Source: Parasponia andersonii
Lineage: Eukaryota; Streptophyta; Magnoliopsida; Rosales; Cannabaceae
NCBI GenBank assembly: GCA_002914805.1
Contig: JXTB01000300.1
Span: 474,618 to 538,617, forward strand
Direction: 5' to 3'
Length of the DNA: 64,000 bases
Positions 48,140 through 60,800 of the stretch are shown in pieces. Made by a program: the position numbers and the translations under genes. Within the stretch, counting starts at the first letter, position 1, and the number at the start of each line of letters is the position of its first letter. The notes under the pieces are model-generated. The model did not search any database, was not told the origin of the DNA, and was given only the letters and a program-made list of their open reading frames with translations.

Positions 48140-50629
48140 TAAGATAAGCAAAACAATTAACCAAACTACTTACAAAAAATCAAGGCTAAATATTGAAGAC
48201 CAAAGTTGTAAGTTGTTACATATGTTTGTAAGAATTATGTGTACATATATAAGTATTTTAGTATTCAAAAGTTGTGGCCACGTCCATGAGTGGAATGGAA
48301 AATGTTTTAGATGTTACCATGAAGTCGTACCTTATGATCTTATATGAATATGAAAAAGTCTATCTGTACTATGGTGTCTTTACATTATCACGTAGTATGG
48401 ACCAATAAAATAAATATAAAGAGGGAAAAAAAAAAAGTGTGTGACTGTCACGTCGTTAAAGAAGTTGGGTTGCACTCTCTATTAAGTGTCATGAGTTATT
48501 TGCTTAATGGGGCCACATAAGCTTTAAGGTACTTTTGCTCTAGCTTAAGAAACACACAAGAGAATCTCAAAAGCTTCCTTTTTTTTCCCCCTTCAAATAT
48601 TCAAGCGGAAAAGATGGTTACATATGTTATCTAAGAGTAAATTTATTACATATATCAAATTTTGCTTTCACTCTTATTTACCTTTTTTTTTTTCTTTTTT
48701 TAGGGGTAAATTACTATACCCACATTGTGTTTGTACATTAAAACTTACATAAAAGTGAAATAAATAATTGTGAAAAAGAGAAGATGGGAAAAACTATGGG
48801 GTTGGCTGGCTTGGCTGAATTTGTCGGGTTAAAATTGTTTTCTGTAGAGTAAATGGTGAGAGGACTTGGCGGTAGGACTAATGGAATGTGGTAGCTCAAC
48901 TCTTTGGATTAATTGCATGAATTCATAATCACTTAGATGTTAAATAAATTCTTAAATTATTAATGGCCCTGTCCTAATCTGTACAGAAGTCTAATAAGTC
49001 TCCATCTACCATTTTTACTATTTTTTTCTATTAATTCTGGTAAGCATACACTATAGGTTGAGAATAAAAAAGTATAAATTGTGTGAGCTTTACCATTAAA
49101 GTAAAAGGAGAGGAAAAAAAACACTAAAGACTATATGGTAGAAAATGATGTTGTTTGGTAAACTACAAATACAATTAGATTAACCACTTTGAGTTGTCAA
49201 TAATTTAGTATGAGTTGTCAATAATTTAGTATAAACTATTGTTCCGAATAAATTTTAATGAAAATTATCATCAACAATTGTGTTTCGCGAAATTTTGACA
49301 TTAAACCTTGTATGTGTGCAAATATCTGAGGAACCTAAGAATTAAATTTTGTTTGGTTATAAGCATAATTTTGTGTGCGAGTCTTTGACTAAGGGTATTT
49401 TTTCACATAATTTCCCCTATTTCATATTTAATTTAAAAGTGTTATGTAATAAAAATTTATATAAAATTATAGAAATTATTATTATTATTATATATTTATA
49501 TAAAGGAAGTTTCTTCGAAACTTAACAATGTGAGTTTTATGATAATTTTCTTCAAACTTCTCGTAATTACTCTCTGGTTTACCAGCAATTAACTATTTAA
49601 CTATATAAAAATGACAGCAGGATGTTCTACTAAGTCCTTTTTATTTTTTTCCCTTTTCTTTTCGTTTTATGAGGTTCTGCTCTGGATTTTTTTTTTTTTT
49701 GATGGAAGATTCTGCACTGGGATTTGATATATCACTTTTACAACTCTAAAGTCTCTTTGCAGCTGAATTACAAAATAAAATATACAAAAAAAAAAAGTGG
49801 ATAGAATTCTTCTTTCAATTGCCAGCTTGGTTTAAGCATCCACTTAAAGATTGATTGGATTTTCATGTAATATTAAAATTTGGACCTCATTTTCAAAACA
49901 AGTACGAACTGGTTGAAAATTAGTAAAATATCTCAAATAGACATGCTATATGTCATGTAATTTTAAATTTTAGCATTGACTGAAAAATAGATCTCTAATA
50001 GTGTATTATATTTGCCATTATTATAGCATTATACTATTTATTTTGCCAAATATAGTACAAAAAAATAATATAAATTTTAATATAATCTATCCACGCCAAA
50101 AATAATAATAGTGGCAATAACAATAATAATAATATTGAAATATCACATTAATAAGAACAATAAAAAGTGTTTGACATATATATTATAGTTCCTTTATTGA
50201 GTATAAATATAAAAGAGGGGGTAAATTAAATTAGTCTAAGATGTCTACTTAAACTTTTTCTTGATCACTTTTTGATTAATATAAAGTATACTAATCATAA
50301 TATGATTACGAGTATTCATAGTTATCTAATTCAAATGGAGTGTGGGGACAACAATCAGGATAAAAAATAACTATACTGCAGATATATAAGTATGGTGTGA
50401 ATACAATATTAACATAATTCGTACTTAGTTGCTATGATATATATAATCATACATTAATTGAAATACTATACTTGATTTTATAACGTTCATGTAGACGAAG
50501 AATCCTATTATTACATGAACGGGAGGCCAATAGTAACCGTGAAACTTGCAACCGGAACTCCTCGGGACACTTTGGGGTACCTACAAAAAAGATACTCCAA
50601 CATAAGTCAGTAATGGTATATATATTAAA
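46461..50629. other. Long gene-poor intergenic DNA
   Basis: AT-rich, with no supported gene. It contains a (GA)n microsatellite at about 48103-48135, a tandem duplication of GAGTTGTCAATAATTTAGTA near 49191-49231, and short T and A runs. A minus-strand frame within 50447-50662 includes a GC-richer block (FFVGTPKCPEEFRLQV) that may come from a transposable element but was not identified. Confidence 0.4.
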
Positions 50630-50831
50630 GGATAATGCTATGTATTCCAAATAGTTTATCAATTTTTAATACCAACACATCTAACAAGTGAGTTGTCACT
50701 ATTCAATTGGTAAATAATTTTTAATTTATTTGTGATAAGTTGCAATACACCAATTAAATAGTGACAACTTACTTGTCACATGTATTAGTACCAAAATTTT
50801 GGTAAACTGATCGTGATAGATAACATTATCC
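50630..50831. mobile_element. Foldback MITE of about 200 bases
   Basis: The ends GGATAATGCTATGTA and, complemented, GGATAATGTTATCTA match. The arms stay paired almost to the centre: ACAAGTGAGTTGTCACTATT on the left opposes ACAAGTAAGTTGTCACTATT on the right. No target duplication is evident. There is no coding sequence. Confidence 0.65.
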
Positions 50832-52638
50832 ATATGTCAAATAATGATAATCCACATATATTTACAAGAAAAGTGTTTACCTCCCACTAGGATTCTCCAC
50901 AATCATCCTATAATATTGAGCAATTAAATTAAATAATATCCGATATACTTATCTGATCTTGTTATTCAAAATAAGGTAAATATAATTGAATAATAGATAT
51001 ACTGACCAGATCAAAATAAATTAGAATCTTATTCAAATTGAATATCTACTTCAGTATTCCAAAATATGACCAACTCAAAATTTGAGGTGTATATTTATTG
51101 GTCAGCTAGAAGTTCAAGCTGATATATTAACTTCTTGCTAAAATCATTTACTCCTTTTAACCTCTTTGGACACGTGGACCAATGAATTTTGAGGCTATAT
51201 AATATATAGTCCAACAATGACTTTAGAGACTATATATATTTCTATATTTAAATTTAGAGTTTGAAAACTATTTAACATATTGTTGTGTGTGTTGTTATGT
51301 CAATTTTATGAAAAAATAATTATATTTATTAGTATTTTTTATTTTGTCATTAACAATATAACAATGGTTTTTCTATTATTCATTGATTAATACCTACACA
51401 ATCCTGACATATACAATAATAGTTAATGGGACAGACATAATATTATATTTAACTTTATGGATGGGGAAGATAATTGAAAAATATTCCTTATTCTGAAATC
51501 AATTTGCTCTATTGTCATTCCTATTTAGAGATAAGACAAAATTTAAATTGTTTTAATTATTAGGTGTATGGTATTTTACACAAACAAAACAAGTCCTATT
51601 GTAATGTTTAGAGATGAGATAAATTTCAATAATTTTAATTATTGTCTAAAAAATTAATATGTAGATACGAGAGAGATAACAAAATAAAATTCCTAATTCA
51701 AATGTTAACAAAAAGATGAAACTTAAATTATTTGTTTGGGCAAGTTAATTCTCAAAGTACCTTTTTTGTGACTATATGCCAATTTTGTAAAAATATTTAC
51801 TCTTTTATAATATAAAAGACGACACATATTCTAAATTTTAGTGTATATACTGGCTTTTTTATAATTTAAAAAAAAAATGGGAGATTTATCCTTAGCTAGC
51901 TTGGTTGATAGTAGCATGTTGGTAAATGGTAACCATTTTTATTCCCTTAATGTGGGGCTTAAGTTTGAATATCTCTAGAGATCCAAATGTGGGTTACCCG
52001 ACCTGTTATGTCAATAAGCATAGACTAACACACGTAAGAAAAATGCTCGGCTTATCCCATCGTATTAAATCATATAAGCATATATTGTGGGTATAGGGAT
52101 GTAAACAGGATAGACTCGGACATGCTTTTCATCTACCAATCGTGTCATACCCATTCTTCTTCTTATTATTATTAATACTGATAAAAACGGACTCCTTGAA
52201 AAATATCATTAGTCGAAATAAAAGAGCTTCAAATACTGTGCAAGTATAAAGATTACAATTTTAAACTCCTTAAAAAAATGAGACGAAAAGTGGATCACAA
52301 ATACAACAACAATAAAATTTATGGGTTACCATAATTATTTAAGATAAGAAGATAACAAAGACCACCAACAAACTATTGCCTTCACAACCTGCTCTTAGAC
52401 TGTGTTCCTGGCCACTATTTTCATATACTATCTATATCCAAGTTCATCGTTTATTTAGTTGCGGGCAGTTTTTGTGAAATTTTGAATAGGTAAAAAGTAA
52501 ATCGTCACTATCATAATTTATAAAAATCATATTAAATTTATTAAAAATTATCAAATTGTCTCAAATCCCTTAAAAGTCTAGATAAATAAAAGAGAAATTA
52601 ATGTTAAGCTAGTCCATTAAAACATCAAGTCACATACA
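50832..52638. other. Intergenic DNA, nothing recognised
   Basis: AT-rich, with no supported gene or defined repeat. Confidence 0.35.
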
Positions 52639-54500
52639 TGTTGGGATTTTTTCCCTAAAAAGCATATTTCTAATTTTACTCTTTTGAGTATAAACAACTT
52701 TTTCTTATATAAAATTATATTATTTGCTAGATTAAACTATCTCAGTTGAATAGTTTATTCATCTAAAAAAGATTCCATGACTTTATATGTGTATAAAGAA
52801 ACAAATATGATTAAGTGTTAATTATGGGGAGGCTTGTTTCTTTATCTAAGTCTAAATGAAGTAGTTTACAATCTGTAAATAAAGATAGAATACTTTATTT
52901 ACTATAAGTTGTAGTGTTTATCTATCTCAATGGGAATGATGTGTCTCAAATTATTGAAGTATCTGACTTCTGTTAGAAACACTAATACAACATAAATAAG
53001 TTATGTGTATTAAACTAAACCAGGTAATATAAAGAATTGGAGTGTCGTAACTCAATTCTTATATTATCATAAACTAGCTCTAGCATATAGATCTTAATCC
53101 TTGATGTTTGACTGGACTTGCTTTCATGAGTTATATCCTTTTGATTTGTTAAAAGACTAACCTCTATGAAGTTAGAATTGAACTCTGGCGTATTGGAGGT
53201 TATGACTTATGAATTGATGGGAACACCAAATAGTTAAGGACACTATACATTAGTGCCACTTTAGGTTCTTTCAAGATTCACAGAATAATTAAATCTAAAA
53301 TCTTAGTATTCACTTTGTGAATTGGTTGATAATTTTGTCTAAATGGCTATTGAGAACAAAATTATCGACAATATTATTCCTTGATAGAAAGATGGTAACT
53401 TAAAAATAAATAGGTGTTGGAGGGGTATTACGGTAATTTCACCTATCCAACTACGACATTATATAAGTATTATATATGTGGTATAGAATATGCTAGATGG
53501 ATCGGTTAATCAAGGTTAGTTGATTAAATCTCTATAAAAGGCATAACATTTAATCTAAGAGTGCAGTATTTGGCCCTTAGTGGAGTGTCCTATTTACTAA
53601 TAATATTTATATAAATACCATAATAAGAGTTATTATGTATTTATCATATTATTGGAGCTTAGATTATTTGGATCCATTAGTCTCTTGTCTAGCTCAATTA
53701 AGTTCATTAATTGGTTGGTGGTATTTGTGAAATTAGTTTTATGAAATTGTGTAAAATAATGATTCTACACAGAAGTTGGTATTTTTATAAATAAGTTTCA
53801 TGAATGGGACATATTTATAAAAATATATCCAAAGCTCAAATTAGAGAATAAGCTCAATCCTAATTAGACTGGGGTTAGCAATTTTGGGTCCCAAATATAT
53901 AAGATATATGAGAGAAAAAACTACACAATAACTTATATAGAGTCACACGCATAGACACATGGAGAGAGAGAGAGATTTCAGCCAACCTAGGCTAAGTGAG
54001 AGTGAAAAAGGTTTTCTATAATCTCATAGTCTCATCTCACATTCCGGTATTCTATAGGATCAAGAAGGTGTTCTTGATCGTTCTCCAACGAAGGCTTCGA
54101 CTTGGTGCCCACTCGCCTCATCAACCAAGAGCAAAAGCATAGACAAGAAAATCTAGGGTTGGAGGTTTGATCACCATCAATAAGGATATCAAGGAGGAAC
54201 ACGCTATAAGAGATAAACCCTAATCTCATCTCTAGGGTTTTGTATCTAGATTTGATTTATGTTGTATATGATCCTGTATAAGATGCATGTGTATTATATG
54301 GTTATGAAAAATATTTTCATGCAAAATTTTAAAACCTAAATCTGCTATTTTTTCCGTTGCATTTATGATATGATTATGTATTTTCCATATCTGTATGCAT
54401 GCATGATTTTCTTAAATGTTAGATCAATTTACCAATAATACATGCATTTACATTGTTAGATGAATTGAAAATGAAACCGAGTGGAAAAATCAATTTTTTT
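52639..54500 (+). mobile_element. Possible LTR fragment (copia-like), ends uncertain
   Basis: The stretch starts TGTTGGGATTTTTTCCC, like the left edge of plant LTRs. At 53.95-54.35 kb it has the layout of an LTR R/U5 region: GTGTTCTTGATCGTTCTCC, GGCTTCGACTTGGTGCCC, a CCCTAATCTCATCTCTAGGG palindrome-like block and TTTTTCCGTTGCATTTATGA. A matching TCCCAACA right end and a target duplication were not found, and no gag-pol frame is present. It is most likely a truncated or solo LTR. Confidence 0.4.
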
Positions 54501-54814
54501 AACCATATATATATGTGTATTATTAGTGTGTTTTTTTTTTCAAGCATAATCATCTAAAATTAGTATGTAAAAAATAATATATTATGAAAAATTGTAACTT
54601 ACATATAACGCAGGGCATTAGGTCCCAAGTCCACCCTGCTTCACCTAAATTTTAAATAGGAAATCACTACTATATCTCACACTCGGTTTTAGAACAGTGA
54701 AAACTGCCTCATTTGATGTGGATGCTCGCGATCATAGCTCACAGGATGAAAGTAACATTCCCATGCAAGCTAGAATATTATGGACAACCACATGCATTGG
54801 TTGGTGCTAAGGAT
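54501..54814. other. Intergenic DNA, nothing recognised
   Basis: No supported feature. Confidence 0.3.
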
Positions 54815-55515
54815 GATAGTTCGTGTCAATGAGTTGTATTCATACCATTTTAATGTCTATGTATAATAATATATATCTTAACTTGAATCCGATTTGTTTT
54901 ATAATAGTGTCAAAAATTCTATACTGAATCTTCACCATTTATAAAGTGTCAAAAATTCTATATCGAATCTTCACCATCTATGAATTGGTTTACCCCGACA
55001 TGATCCGTATAATCCGCTTATTCAAATAGATCATATTCAGGTCAAGTTAACCTAACCCAACACGACCCATTAACCCATTTAATCTAAATTAACTAAAATA
55101 TACTTTTGTTAAACACATTTAATAATCATTTCATGCATGTTTTATGATCTTAAGACATAAATATTTACTAAAAATAAATCAAAACCATATAAAATCTCAA
55201 TATATATGTATAATAAAGTCTTAAAAATATAAAAATTCCAAATATACATAATAAAAATATTATAATTTTTATATGTGTATTATATGGGTCATAAACAAGT
55301 TGACCCGAAATAAACATGTTTAATAAATGAGCTATTGTAGGTCAGTTTCGAGTTAGTGAGTTAACATGAACCTGACCGATTTAATAAATGTATTCGTAGA
55401 TTCAATCTAATTTTGACCTGAACTATTTTAAGGCAAATACAAATCTGTTAACTCTGTGTAAATTTCAACTCATATTGTCATATCATGTCACAAATTGCCA
55501 ATCCTGATGCCAATG
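54815..55515. mobile_element. Possible non-autonomous hAT-type element
   Basis: The left end TAAGGATGATAGTTCGTGTC and the right end, complemented, TCAGGATTGGCAATTTGTGA are alike and recall plant hAT MITE termini. The interior has repeated GACCC and AACCCATTTAATCTAAATTA words plus a 46-base tandem duplication at 54908-55000 (each copy has GTGTCAAAAATTCTATA). No flanking 8-bp duplication could be matched, so the call is tentative. Confidence 0.35.
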
Positions 55516-56335
55516 AACTACTACTTTTCAGCATTTTAAATAAACAAGTAATAGTAAAGACTATTCAAAAAAATTAAAACTGAAAATTTGACTTCAGAAG
55601 GTTTAATTTTTTTTTTCTTTTTTATTTATCAATTTGGACTCCAAATGAAACTTTGCAAATTAATGTCGTTTATCAGTTTTCAACTTCTTCGGTTTGGATC
55701 AAAAGGTTTTTTTTTTTCATTTTTTTGCTTATACATGTCATTCCTAAGAATTATAATATTTGCTCTCTGTTGTATGGAGAACCACATATTAACTTTAATA
55801 TTTAAAGTCTGTTGTCGTTCACGAATAAAACATATGTTATTTGTCTAATACATCACAATATTTCTAATACGAGTTATAGAGTTATAATATTCTAATAGGT
55901 ATAACCATTTATTATTATTATTATTATTATGTTTTAAGCATGACTTTACTTTATTAACTATTTGTTGAGAGTTCATTTGCAAAACTAGGATATCTGGGTT
56001 CATTTAATAATAGAGATAACATTGGATAAGGTATGTATTTCTTTCAATGTGCAAAAGATCACTCACACAACCCATATTTCTTTATAAAGTTCATTTTCAA
56101 ACAGGGTTATTTGGATTTTGTAGGTATCAGTCTTTTACTTGATGATGGTGAAATACTATAAAAGAAAGAAGTTTAAATGCTTATCAAAATTGGTCGAATT
56201 GCATCAAAACCCATCGAATGATGCCAAAATACTTGAAGGTCAATGGAATAACTTTGAAATCTATCTCAGATCCTTGTTGAAAGTGTTGAAGTTTGTCAAA
56301 AAATTATTCATGTATTGAAAATCACTAAAACTCAT
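55516..56335. other. Intergenic DNA, nothing recognised
   Basis: An ATT trinucleotide run lies near 55909-55928. No gene is supported. Confidence 0.35.
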
Positions 56336-56340
56336 CAATA

Positions 56341-56500
56341 TTCTAATCATCGAAATCCTATGTATAGATAGCCATCGAAACCTATCAAAAATCTAGTTGT
56401 CAAAATTCCTATGTATCAAAAGCCATCAAAACTATCGAAAATCCAGTCATCAAAATTCCTATGTATCAGAAGCCATCAAAACTAGTAAAATTCCTAGCCA
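56341..56500. repeat. 50-bp tandem repeat, about three units
   Basis: The CAAAATTCCTATGTATC word stands at 56401 and 56451, with a diverged first copy (CGAAATCCTATGTATAGATA) at 56351. That gives an exact 50-base period. Each unit carries the short word CATC(A/G)AAA two or three times, and looser copies of that word extend from about 56200 to 56660. Confidence 0.75.
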
Positions 56501-56989
56501 TCGAAACTTGTCAAAATACTCGCCATTGAACCCATCGAAATCGTCTTTGAAAACTAATCGAATATTCGCTGAGACTTGTTGAAATCACTCGTCAAAATCC
56601 TAGCATATCGAAAGCTATAGAGATCCTTGTCAAGATCATTGATGAAGATGAGATTCTGTGTCGTTGAAACTTGTTAAAACATCTTCCCTAGGTTTGTCAA
56701 AGAGAGAGAGCTTTAAAGAGAAGAATGCTTCACAAAGCTCTAGTTCCTGGTGAGCTTTGGTTCTATGTTTGTATGCGACAAAGAGATAAGGATAAATGGA
56801 AGGAGAAAGCTTCACGCGATCGATCAAGATAGAATACAAGATCAAAGTGCTTTGTAATTTTTAAGGGTACTTTTGGTAAAAAGCATATATTACAAAGAAT
56901 TTTTAAGTAGAGCATAGGCGTGAGATTAAGTCTAGTATACATCATCTATATCCTAATTTTTCTGAATAAGAAAAGAGAAAATTTAGATA

Positions 56990-57250
56990 AATGATCAAAA
57001 TTTTAAATTTGATTAAATAAATATCAATTTTTAAAACTTTATAGTTAAATGTCCACATATATATATTTTTATACTTAGTAAATATCTTTATTTATCAATT
57101 TTAGTTAATATATTGAAATGTATTGGATATATAATTTTTTATATTTAGTATATAAGTATATATAATGGACTTTTGATAAATAGATATTTATTGAAATTGG
57201 ACCAAAAATTTAGTTACATGTTTATAAAACCTAAAAAAAATTCATTTGAT
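56990..57250. repeat. AT-rich dispersed repeat, related to 26186-26700
   Basis: ACTTTATAGTTAAATGTCCA, TTTATACTTAGTAAATAT and TTAGTATATAAGTATATA follow the same order as in the copy at 26 kb. No terminal repeat or target duplication was fixed. Confidence 0.5.
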
Positions 57251-57276
57251 TTTCAAAATTTAATACGTCGTCTGAG

Positions 57277-57284
57277 TTTGGCGC
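57277..57284 (+). promoter_or_regulatory. E2F-like site upstream of the PP7-like gene
   Basis: TTTGGCGC matches the E2F consensus TTTSSCGC. A GGCGCGC word follows at about 57300-57306. A short consensus match alone is weak evidence. Confidence 0.3.
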
Positions 57285-57461
57285 ATGTGTAGACCAAGTG
57301 GCGCGCTTTTTCTCAAACTAAAATATAAAAAAGAATTAAAAATTAAAATAAAAAAGAAGAAAAGAAAAGAAAGAGAAAGTGATGGCGTGCTTCTGGTTTT
57401 GAACGTCGCCGTTTTAGTCACACAGTTTTCCCACGGAAGATCTTATCAAAATTCAAAACGA

Positions 57462-57607
57462 TCTAGGGTTTGTAGTCGTTTTGTATCTGCAAAACCACCA
57501 AGCCAGAAAAACGAAAATGGAGCTCTGAGACTCACACCCAATTCAATTTATCCCTCCAAAAACCAAATCGAAGACCCAATTTCGCAAAATTACCATGCTA
57601 GCTCAAG
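57462..57607 (+). promoter_or_regulatory. 5' UTR exon of the PP7-like gene, with telo-box
   Basis: A telo-box (TAGGGTTT) lies at about 57464-57471. The exon appears to end at 57607 (CAAG|GTTAGT), with the next acceptor TATAG just before 57841. The leader intron would hold a T-run, (GT)n and (TA)n microsatellites (57661-57804). Confidence 0.45.
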
Positions 57608-57719
57608 GTTAGTGGTCTCTGCTTTCGAACCCTTCACCCCCTTTCAAACGTAGGTGCACGTGTTTTTTTTTTTTTTTTTTTTGGTATAGGGAGTATGGAG
57701 TCTGCTTTATATATACAAT

Positions 57720-57757
<38 letters not shown>

Positions 57758-57768
57758 ATACATATATA

Positions 57769-57804
<36 letters not shown>
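57720..57804 (+). repeat. (GT)n-(TA)n-(GT)n compound microsatellite
   Basis: A GT run, a long TA-rich run and a second GT run follow one another in the probable leader intron of the PP7-like gene. Confidence 0.9.
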
Positions 57805-57805
<1 letters not shown>

Positions 57806-57842
57806 AATGTTTATGGGGTTAAACTATTATTTGGATATAGAG

Positions 57843-60800
57843 ATGGATCGTCAGAAAGAGAGAATGATAAACGAATCAGAGAAGATTGTGGACTACATAA
57901 ACGCGATGTCTCTTGTAAATTTAGATGATCAACAAGTCTATTCTCTTATGATGATCAAGGAAATAGCACGTGGAATTGTTCGTAATAAAATTGAAAAGGT
58001 TGGTTTGAGAGAACAGAGTTTATAAATCATTATGAAAGTCTTTATCTTTTTTCATCTTATGGATTACAATTGTTGATTCCATTACCAATTTAATTTTTTC
58101 ACAGGTGACAGCAAGTGATGTTAAGAAAGCATTATCCTCTAATATTGAGAAGATGGTATGTGGGGTTTCTTTCTGAAAGTTATATTTTTGCTTTTGTGAA
58201 TTTTTTGGTTGGGATTGTCTTGTTTGGCTTATTGTTTTAAGATTTGAGCAGGTGGGTTCATGCAAGGCTGTCAGTAAGATTTTGAGTAGGATAAATTCTG
58301 AAGGTATAGATGACCCGGATTCGCAATCAGTGTCACGGATGAAGGAGATTGTATCTTCCATTGTTAGTACACGAGCTAAGGTCTCAACCACTTGGCATTA
58401 TGATTTGTCAAATCATAAGCCAGAATCTTGTTTGAGCATTTTTTTTGCCCTACTAATTAGTTTTTGTTTTCTATTTTAAACATTACAGGTTGATGCAAGG
58501 AGTGGGGCTAGTAAGGCGAGTAGGACCATGACATCAAGCAAAAAGGACATAGATATTGGTGAGATCCAAAGGAGGTTATTTACAAATGAAGAAGTGGAAG
58601 TTGAAGCTGAGATGAGAAATGAACATGGTCAGGATGAGGAGCAGAACAACATCATGGATGGACCATCAAACTTGGGCAATGGGGATCTCCAGGTTGGAGG
58701 GGAAGCTGATATAGTAAATAAAGATGCTCAGGATGAGGAGCAGAACAACTTCTTGGATGGGCCACCGAAGTCGGGCAATGGGGATATCCAGGTTGAAGGG
58801 GAAGAAAGTGTAATACTTGCTGATAGAGTAACAGCTACTTGCAATGAGGTGCAGAATGAACAACCAGAAGGGTTGATGTTTGAAGATGTTGAATTGGTTG
58901 TTGAAGATGAGTCAAGAACCGAAGAGGGTCAGTTTGAGATGCAAGAAACCTTGAATGGATCATCGGAACTAAGAAATGAAGATGGTCAGAATGAGGAGAG
59001 AAAATCAACATCACTGTCACCCCACCAGCTCTCTGTTAAATGGCCCCCAGACGAGAAGATAACCTTAGACTGGGTAAAGAATTTGATGGCTACACTTGAG
59101 CAGTCCTCAAAGAAGGATCCACCATCAAATTTCAGGTCTCTTGTGCCAATTTCCGTGGTGGATAAGTTATTCAATGCTGCTTCTAGTATCCTGTTGAAGG
59201 AACCAAATTGTGTGGAAGTTAACTGCCATGAAGAGGATTCAAGAGTAGTTGTAGTGGGTGACATTCATGGACAATTCCATGATTTACTCAATCTTTTTGA
59301 CCTTGCTGGGTTGCCCTCTGAGAACCAATTTTATGTTTTCAATGGTGATTATGTAGATAGAGGGGCATGGGGCTTGGAAGTGTTTATGGTCTTGTTGGCT
59401 TGGAAGGTAAGAAAAAGGTAGTGCTAATTTTGTTGGCTTGTCAAGTTGTTCATTTATGTTGGTTTATATGTATATTTATTTCCTTATTAAGCTATAATAT
59501 ATTAAGCATGTAGTCTTTATATAATGTGATTGGCTTATTTTGTTTTACTTATTCTGCAATTTGTATTTCACTCTGAATTGTTTCAATTACTTTATGCTTT
59601 GAGAATAAAGCAAGTGTTCTTCTCTTCTTTTCCTGAATTGTTTCACATTGTCTTTCAGGTTTTGATGCCTAAGAGAGTTTATCTACTTCGTGGAAATCAC
59701 GAAACTGGATTTTGCACGTCAATATATGGTTTTGAACAAGAGGTCATTACCAAATTTGGTGATCAAGGTGAAGTGGTCTACAATAAATGCTTGGAGTGCT
59801 TCCAAAAACTTCCTTTGGCCTCAGTTATATCAAGTTGCGTATACACTAGTCATGGGGGGCTTTTCCGAAGCATGCGTGTTGGGCGCCCTTTGCGTAGGTC
59901 TAAGAGAAACAAGCCACGGAAGCTGGAGTTAGGTTCTTTAGAAGAATTGTCTAAAGTGAATAGATTTCTTATAGACGTTCCAGATGAAGATCCAAGTGTA
60001 TTGACTGATATTCTATGGTCAGATCCATCAAAGAAAGGTGGTCTAGTTGAAAATGTAGATAGAGGAATGGGTCTGTCATGGGGTCCTGATTGTACCGAGG
60101 CTTTTCTAAAACAATCCAATTTAAAGGTAAAATTAGTAATACAGCCCTTAATTTTCTGGGTTCTTTTGTTTGATTTTGTTTGAGAATAAGCTAGAATTGA
60201 CACATGAGCCTTCATATTTTGATATTGCAAATATATATAAGCAAGTGAAAATTACTTTATCGTTATGATTTGCCAGTTATGAGAAGGATTCTGTTTTTGC
60301 ATTCAAATGTTTCATTTTAGTTCTCTACCATTGCTTATCTTGTAAATAGTGTACTTGTTTTAGCTTAAAGAATCATGATGCGAAGATTGATTACTCTGTT
60401 TTTGTTGCTAAACAGTTGATCATTAGGTCACATGAAGGTCCTGATGCTAGGGATGGGCAAGATGATTTTGAGGATATGCTGAGTGGGTACAGCATGGATC
60501 ATGTTGAAGAATCAGGGAAACTGTACACTTTATTTAGTGCTCCCAATTATCCACAGGTTTTGGTTCTTTGTCTTCCCTGCATTTTTAAGTCTCTTTAATT
60601 CTACACATGACTTGGTTTTGCTTGACAAAATTGTGTGTAAATATATACACACACACTCACATTAATAAAGTGTAAACACATTTAGTCAAATGCTAAATAA
60701 TTCTTTATTGCCGAGTGATTGACACATATTGCACAACATTTTTGTGACACATTTCATTGCCATATTTAGATTTAATTTATAGGTTATGTCTATATATGTG

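Noticed and set aside
50447-50662. Minus-strand frame with GTPKCPEEFRLQV
   Set aside because: It overlaps the foldback MITE and no family could be named; likely transposon-derived noise.
54815-55515. 8-bp target duplication for the hAT-like element
   Set aside because: Flanks GTTGGTGC and TGCCAATG do not match as direct repeats, so the insertion ends are not proven.
56200-56660. Short-period repeats considered as a CRISPR array
   Set aside because: This is plant nuclear DNA; the repeats are contiguous degenerate words without unique spacers.
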